Shown here: piece after piece, positions 31,477 through 35,227 of the stretch | Numbering within the stretch: position 1 is the stretch's first letter | How the letters are laid out: each line of letters starts with the position of its first letter | NCBI GenBank assembly: GCA_964490895.1 | Contig: CAZBEI010000066.1 | Coordinates: forward strand, 1-35,227 | Direction: 5' to 3' | DNA: 35,227 nucleotides | From: JACRAO01 sp964490895 | GTDB lineage: Bacteria > Bdellovibrionota > UBA1018 | Position numbers and translations under genes: made by a program | Notes under the pieces: generated by a model | Told to the model about the DNA's origin: nothing | What the model saw: only the letters and a program-made list of their open reading frames with translations | Databases searched by the model: none

Positions 31477-31884
31477 TTATGCTTTCGCACCTGCGGCTGG
31501 TTTTGCTTTGGGTGCTGCCGCTGCTGCCGGCGCTGGCGCAGCTCCTGGTGCTGGTTTGCCTGCAGATGCACCTGGGGCTCCTCCGGTGGCTGGAGCTGTC
31601 CCCGCCTCTGCTGCTGCTTTTTTATCGGCTGGAGTATGGCCGTGGAACATGCGTGTCGGAGAAAATTCTCCAAATTTATGACCCACCATATTTTCCGTAA
31701 CATATACTGGAATAAATTTTTTCCCATTGTGCACAGCAAATGTCAGGCCCACGAAATCTGGTAAAACAGTGGAACGCCTAGACCAAGTCTTGATGACTTT
31801 GCGGTCTTGAGCTTGCCTCGCTGTCTGTGCTTTTTTTAGAAGATGATCATCACAAAAAGGACCTTTTTTAACTGAACGTGACAC
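31477..31884 (-). CDS. rpsS: 30S ribosomal protein S19 with Ala/Pro-rich C-terminal extension
   Basis: S19 sits in the 30S head beside S13. The core (1-89) is canonical: MSRSVKKGPFCDDHLLKKA, TWSRRSTVLPDFVGLTFAVH, YVTENMVGHKFGEFSPTR and HGHTPADKK. Ordinary S19 ends there at about 92 aa. This chain adds 46 residues made almost only of Ala, Pro, Gly and Lys (KPAPGAAPAPAAAAAPKAKP). Confidence 0.97.
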   Translation of the reverse strand: MSRSVKKGPFCDDHLLKKAQTARQAQDRKVIKTWSRRSTVLPDFVGLTFAVHNGKKFIPVYVTENMVGHKFGEFSPTRMFHGHTPADKKAAAEAGTAPATGGAPGASAGKPAPGAAPAPAAAAAPKAKPAAGAKA

Positions 31885-31898
31885 TTTTTAATCTCCTC

Positions 31899-32732
31899 TT
31901 ACTTTCGTCTCGTGACAATAAAGGCATCGGTGCGCTTGTTATTTCTGGTTTTATAACCCTTAGTTGGAACTCCCCAAGGGGTCCTGGGATGTCCTCCTCC
32001 AGAACTTTTCCCCTCACCACCACCATGAGGATGATCCACGGGATTCATCGAAACTCCTCGATTGGTGGGCCTGATCCCAAGCCAACGCGAACGGCCCGCT
32101 TTCCCAATGGCAATATTTTCGTGATCCGTGTTCGAAAGCTGTCCAATAGAGGCACTACAGCGAGCATGGATGAGTCTCATTTCCCCACTGGGGAGTTTGA
32201 CTTGACAATAATCTCCCTCTTTGGCCATGAGCTGCCCATAATTGCCCGCAGAACGGGCAATGATGCCACCCTTGCCTGGCAGCATTTCTATATTATGAAT
32301 GAGCGTTCCGACCGGGATAGAAGAAAGGGACAAATTATTTCCTGGTTTTATATCGGCCGTTTCGCTCGCCAAAACAGGGTCTCCTACCTTCAAATTTAAA
32401 GGTGCCAAAATATATCTTTTTTCTCCATCCGCATAGTTAACGAGTGCAATGTACGTAGAACGATTTGGATCATACTCAAGAGATGCCACTTTAGCCGGGA
32501 TTTCTTTTTTATCGCGCAAAAAATCCACAACTCTGTACCTCTGTCTGTGGCCTCCTCCGATATGGCGGACCGTCATTTTGCCAAGCGCATTTCGCCCTCC
32601 TGTCTTTCTCAGCTCGACAATAAGACGCCTTGGTTTTTTGGGTTGTTCTTTCTTAGGCGTTAAAACAGAAAAGTCAGCCACGTTTTTAAATCGCGTTCCA
32701 GGAGTATTCGGCTTAAAAGTTTTAATGGGCAT
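31899..32732 (-). CDS. rplB: 50S ribosomal protein L2
   Basis: L2 of 277 aa, needed for subunit joining and peptidyl transfer. It starts MPIKTFKPNTPGTR and includes GRNALGKMTVRHIGGGHRQR, AGNYGQLMAKEG, the conserved GVSMNPVDHPHGGGEGKSS loop with the key His, and a basic C-terminus. Confidence 0.98.
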   Translation of the reverse strand: MPIKTFKPNTPGTRFKNVADFSVLTPKKEQPKKPRRLIVELRKTGGRNALGKMTVRHIGGGHRQRYRVVDFLRDKKEIPAKVASLEYDPNRSTYIALVNYADGEKRYILAPLNLKVGDPVLASETADIKPGNNLSLSSIPVGTLIHNIEMLPGKGGIIARSAGNYGQLMAKEGDYCQVKLPSGEMRLIHARCSASIGQLSNTDHENIAIGKAGRSRWLGIRPTNRGVSMNPVDHPHGGGEGKSSGGGHPRTPWGVPTKGYKTRNNKRTDAFIVTRRK

Positions 32733-32757
32733 TTTTATCCTCTAAATCCTCTCTCTA

Positions 32758-33048
32758 TTATTTGTTTTGAAAAAATTCTATCTTCTGACCAGGCAACAAG
32801 GAGACAATGGCTTTTTTCCAATTGGGTTTTTTTTTCTCTAAGCCTCCATAACGCTTCATTTTTCCATGGACAATGAGAGTGTGGATTTTTTTTACTTTGA
32901 CATTAAACAATTTTTGAACAGCATCTCGAATTTCATTTTTACGAGCTTGGGGAGCCACTTCGAAAACATATTTTTGGGCTAACTCTGCCATGGCTGTGCT
33001 CTTCTCACTTATCAGAGGCCTCAAAATCACATCATAAACAGAACGCAT
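32758..33048 (-). CDS. rplW: 50S ribosomal protein L23
   Basis: L23 of 96 aa at the tunnel exit, docking site for trigger factor and SRP. It has VILRPLISEKSTAMAELA, KYVFEVAPQARKNEIRDAV, FNVKVKKIHTLIV and a basic loop. It lies 3 nt after rplD. Confidence 0.97.
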   Translation of the reverse strand: MRSVYDVILRPLISEKSTAMAELAQKYVFEVAPQARKNEIRDAVQKLFNVKVKKIHTLIVHGKMKRYGGLEKKKPNWKKAIVSLLPGQKIEFFQNK

Positions 33049-33051
33049 AAG

Positions 33052-33744
33052 TTATTCCTTTTTTATTCCTTCAGAGGGCATATTTTTAGATTTAGGGTTA
33101 AATTTAGAGTCAGATTTAGGGTTAGGCATTAGGTTTTTTTCGATCGTCGTCACAGCCTTTTTTGTAAAAACTAACCAAGGAAATTTGATCAAATCGTACA
33201 AATTGATATTCTCTGTTCTTAAAAACTTTATTCTCGGGATATTCTGACTCGAGAGCTCTAGGTTTTTATTTTCTTCGTCGATGATCAGAACTTGATTCAA
33301 CTGAAATTTCTTTCGGATAAGCTCACTCAAAGGTTTTGTCTTATGGGAGGAGAGCTTTAACTCGTCCAGTATCAAGACTCGCTGAGAGGCCACTCGATCA
33401 GAAAGTGCACACCTCAAAGCTCCACGGACCATTTCCTTAGGAGTCCGTTGAGCATAAGAGCGAGGAATAGGGCCAAAGGTTTGGCCTCCACCAGGATGAA
33501 GAGGCGACCGAGTAGAGCCTTGTCTTGCATTTCCAGTACCTTTTTGCCGAAAGGGTTTTCTGCCGCCTCCGCGCACCTCAGCTTTTGTCTTTGTTTTAGC
33601 TGTGCCTTGGCGTTTGTTGGCCAACTGTGCTTTGAGCACCTGATGAACCAATGGAAAATTCACTTTGACTCCAAAAACAGCGTCGTTTAAGTCTAACGTC
33701 CCAATTTTTGCTTTTTCTTGATTTAATAAATCTAGTGTTGGCAT
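33052..33744 (-). CDS. rplD: 50S ribosomal protein L4 with repeat-built C-terminal tail
   Basis: L4 of 230 aa; its loop reaches the exit tunnel and in E. coli it represses the S10 operon. The loop region is clear (RGGGRKPFRQKGTGNARQGS, then GGGQTFGPIPRSY). After the normal end (about residue 205) there is a 25-residue tail. It is coded partly by a 24-nt repeat: AGATTTAGGGTTA occurs on the plus strand at 33088-33100 and 33112-33124, giving NPKSDSKF followed by NPKSKN. Confidence 0.97.
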   Translation of the reverse strand: MPTLDLLNQEKAKIGTLDLNDAVFGVKVNFPLVHQVLKAQLANKRQGTAKTKTKAEVRGGGRKPFRQKGTGNARQGSTRSPLHPGGGQTFGPIPRSYAQRTPKEMVRGALRCALSDRVASQRVLILDELKLSSHKTKPLSELIRKKFQLNQVLIIDEENKNLELSSQNIPRIKFLRTENINLYDLIKFPWLVFTKKAVTTIEKNLMPNPKSDSKFNPKSKNMPSEGIKKE

Positions 33745-33747
33745 GTC

Positions 33748-34533
33748 TCAATTTCCTTTTTGAACGTGCTTAATCGCTTTTTTAATCATGACAATTCCGC
33801 TCTTGGGGCCTGGCACACTCCCATTGACTAAAAGCAGTTTATTTTCCGCATCAACCTTAACCACCTTTATATTTTGAATCGTGACTTTTTCGTGCCCCAT
33901 ATGGCCTGGCATTTTTTTATTTTTAAAACATTTTCCAGGATCTGCACGATTTCCAATAGATCCCAAGGATCTGTGAGACAGTGAAGCCCCGTGAGTTTTC
34001 ATGCCTCCTGACATGTGAAAACGCTTCATTCCGCCCTGAAAACCTTTGCCCTTGCTCCTGGCAGACAAATCCACAAGATCTCCGCTTTTAATGAAATCAG
34101 GAGAAAGCACCTGGCCGATACTCAGCCCTTCTAATTTTGCGTCTTTGGGAAATCTAATTTCCTGGTAGTGATAGAATGCCTTGTTGCCTAACTTTTTGGT
34201 GTGTCCCAGTTCAGACTTTTTAGCACGTTTTGGATTTTTTTCGATAAAACCAACCTGAATGGCTTGATAACCTTCTTTTTGAAGGGTCTTGATCTGTGTG
34301 ATCACAACAGGTTTTAAGTCAATCACAGTTACAGACTGAACCAGCCCCTCGTCATTATAGACTTGGGTCATGCCAGCCTTGATCCCCAAAATTCCACCTA
34401 AACCCTGAGTTAAGACCACAGAAGCACTATCATGCTGGGAAGCTTGCGCTTCATTAGCCTGTGAACCAGCCTGTGAATTAGCCTGTGAACCTTGTGAAGT
34501 TTGCACTCCAGCTTGAGCTATGTTTTGCTCCAT
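33748..34533 (-). CDS. rplC: 50S ribosomal protein L3 with Gln/Ser-rich N-terminal extension
   Basis: L3 of 261 aa, which nucleates 50S assembly. The core begins near residue 47 (GILGIKAGMTQVYNDEG) and includes SKGKGFQGGMKRFHMSGG, SHRSLGSIGNRADPGKCFKN and MPGHMGHEKVT. The first ~46 residues are not part of L3 and are built from short SQA-type repeats (SQGSQANSQAGSQANEAQ), coded by a roughly 12-24 nt DNA repeat at about 34445-34500. GGAG lies 9 nt before the ATG. A 223-nt structured spacer separates it from rpsJ. Confidence 0.97.
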   Translation of the reverse strand: MEQNIAQAGVQTSQGSQANSQAGSQANEAQASQHDSASVVLTQGLGGILGIKAGMTQVYNDEGLVQSVTVIDLKPVVITQIKTLQKEGYQAIQVGFIEKNPKRAKKSELGHTKKLGNKAFYHYQEIRFPKDAKLEGLSIGQVLSPDFIKSGDLVDLSARSKGKGFQGGMKRFHMSGGMKTHGASLSHRSLGSIGNRADPGKCFKNKKMPGHMGHEKVTIQNIKVVKVDAENKLLLVNGSVPGPKSGIVMIKKAIKHVQKGN

Positions 34534-34756
34534 AAAATAAACTCCAAAAAATTTCTACATCTCATTAAATGCACCCTCTTGGATGCTATCTTGGTGATGC
34601 ACCTTTTAAGAGTACTATCAAGTTGCCGACTTTCTCATTGGGAAGGGCTTATACTGTGAAGCTTACGCTCCACTATACTTTATGAAGCTTACGCTTCAGT
34701 ATACCTTTGCCCTTGCAAAGAGAAGTATCGACTATGTCCAGCCTACTTAAGCAGGA
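34534..34756 (-). promoter_or_regulatory. Structured spacer between rpsJ and rplC with tandem hairpins
   Basis: A 223-nt gap, long for these two genes. On the mRNA strand, in order after rpsJ, it holds GTCC...GGAC around CCTGCTTAAG (about 34737-34715), CTTTGC/GCAAAG with an AAGG loop (34705-34720), TGAAGC-GTAA-GCTTCA (34683-34698), GTGGAGC-GTAA-GCTTCAC (34656-34673), and GGTG-CAT-CACC (34593-34603). The middle two are tandem copies about 26 nt apart, with GUAA (GNRA) loops and flanking TATAC/GTATA arms. There is no T-run after them, so a plain terminator is unlikely. It may be a regulatory leader or a processing site. Confidence 0.55.
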
Positions 34757-35068
34757 CTATGACTTAATCTCTACATCCACTCCAGCAGATAAATCCAACT
34801 TCATCAAAGAATCCACCGTCTGCTGGGTGGGCTCTAGAATGTCCAAAAGCCGCTTATGAGTTCTAATTTCGAACTGTTCGCGTGATTTTTTATCTACATG
34901 AGGCGATCTGAGAACGCAATACTTATTAATGACGGTCGGAAGCGGGATCGGTCCTCTCACCGAAGCCCCTGTTCTTTTCGCAGTATTGACGATTTCCCAA
35001 ACCGATTGATCGAGCACTCCATGATCAAAAGCCTTGAGCTTGATCCTGATTTTATGTTCTATGGCCAT
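34757..35068 (-). CDS. rpsJ: 30S ribosomal protein S10
   Basis: S10 of 103 aa, also the NusE transcription-antitermination factor. It shows IRIKLKAFDHGVLDQSVWEI, GASVRGPIPLPTVINKYCVL, SPHVDKKSREQFEIRTHKRL and the end LDLSAGVDVEIKS. GGGAGA lies about 10 nt before the ATG. It opens the super-operon; elongation-factor genes, common upstream, would lie outside the window. Confidence 0.98.
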   Translation of the reverse strand: MAIEHKIRIKLKAFDHGVLDQSVWEIVNTAKRTGASVRGPIPLPTVINKYCVLRSPHVDKKSREQFEIRTHKRLLDILEPTQQTVDSLMKLDLSAGVDVEIKS

Positions 35069-35105
35069 ATCTTACATCTCTCCCTAAAGTGACAAGAGAA
35101 GTTCC

Positions 35106-35136
35106 CCCACCCCAGAGATGTGTCTTTGAGGGTGGG
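35106..35136 (-). promoter_or_regulatory. Hairpin in the rpsJ 5' leader
   Basis: CCCACCC (35106-35112) and GGGTGGG (35130-35136) are perfect 7-bp arms around a 17-nt centre, which can extend with an inner AGA/TCT pair. It lies 38 nt upstream of the rpsJ ATG. There is no T-run, so it is more likely a leader structure than a terminator of an upstream gene. Confidence 0.5.
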
Positions 35137-35181
35137 CAATCTTTCTCCATACGTCTGTTCATGCTACCTGCTTCAGGGGCA

Positions 35182-35210
35182 TATATACTGGGAACTTTTC
35201 GGGAAAACAA
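35182..35210 (-). promoter_or_regulatory. Candidate promoter of the S10 super-operon
   Basis: On the minus strand TTGTTT (35205-35210) and TATATA (35182-35187) are 17 bp apart, giving a start near 35175. The leader would be about 107 nt and include the hairpin at 35106-35136. The match to consensus is moderate, and an upstream gene could also read through. Confidence 0.35.
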
Positions 35211-35227
35211 GTGGAAAGAGAGGAATC

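Noticed and set aside
31878..32399. 173-codon open frame on the plus strand opposite rplB
   Set aside because: It is antisense to an intact L2 gene, with no recognisable domain or start signal.
34651..34720. Transcription terminator after rpsJ
   Set aside because: The hairpins are not followed by a T-run on the mRNA strand, and the operon continues with essential genes.

Overview
The window is a compact bacterial chromosome segment with about 42% GC by eye. It ends in a complete S10-spc-alpha ribosomal-protein super-operon on the minus strand. The genes before it include a propionyl-CoA carboxylase/methylmalonyl-CoA mutase cluster, a sigma-54 activator, exported proteins and a lipoprotein with a classical lipobox. 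Together these indicate a diderm, free-living bacterium. A Bdellovibrionota/'deltaproteobacterial' relative fits best, but this is inferred from gene content only. No rRNA, tRNA, CRISPR array or intact insertion sequence was seen.

Layout. 1-5276 (minus): carboxyltransferase, biotin carboxylase, a separate biotin-carrier subunit and the mutase large subunit, i.e. propionyl-CoA to methylmalonyl-CoA to succinyl-CoA. 5400-9322: a secreted beta-rich protein (plus), a sigma-54 enhancer-binding regulator (minus), and a divergent ATP-grasp protein that unexpectedly carries an export signal. 9360-11770 (plus): a NifS-like cysteine desulfurase translationally coupled to ThiI, a sulfur relay for tRNA s4U and/or thiazole. 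11742-14210: a TlpA-like lipoprotein (minus), then an HNH nuclease, an ECF-like sigma factor and a zinc-finger anti-sigma (plus). 14199-15380 (minus): an exported protein of unknown function. 15607-18414 (plus): a GT-C membrane glycosyltransferase and an AAA_14-type ATPase, followed by the remnant of a second such ATPase. 18806-35068 (minus): rpsJ-rplC-rplD-rplW-rplB-rpsS-rplV-rpsC-rplP-rpmC-rpsQ-rplN-rplX-rplE-rpsN-rpsH-rplF-rplR-rpsE-rpmD-rplO-secY-adk-map-rpmJ-rpsM-rpsK-rpsD-rpoA-rplQ. infA is not in its common place between map and rpmJ.

The most unusual signal is repeated local expansion. Four spacers directly upstream of genes (mutase, rpsK, map, rplC) each hold two or three tandem 22-25 nt units with a palindromic core. 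The sequence differs at each locus. In several cases the unit contains a Shine-Dalgarno-like stretch and an ATG, so it looks like a duplicated translation-initiation hairpin. In the rplC spacer the two hairpins carry GUAA (GNRA) tetraloops on the mRNA strand. Short in-frame repeats and low-complexity tails also lengthen several conserved proteins (L3, L4, L5, L17, S19, the biotin-carrier subunit).

Other points of interest are a probable leaderless HNH-nuclease mRNA, a G-tract at the start of the exported ATP-grasp gene, three convergent gene pairs with overlapping 3' ends, and inverted repeats at the ATPase and regulator promoters.
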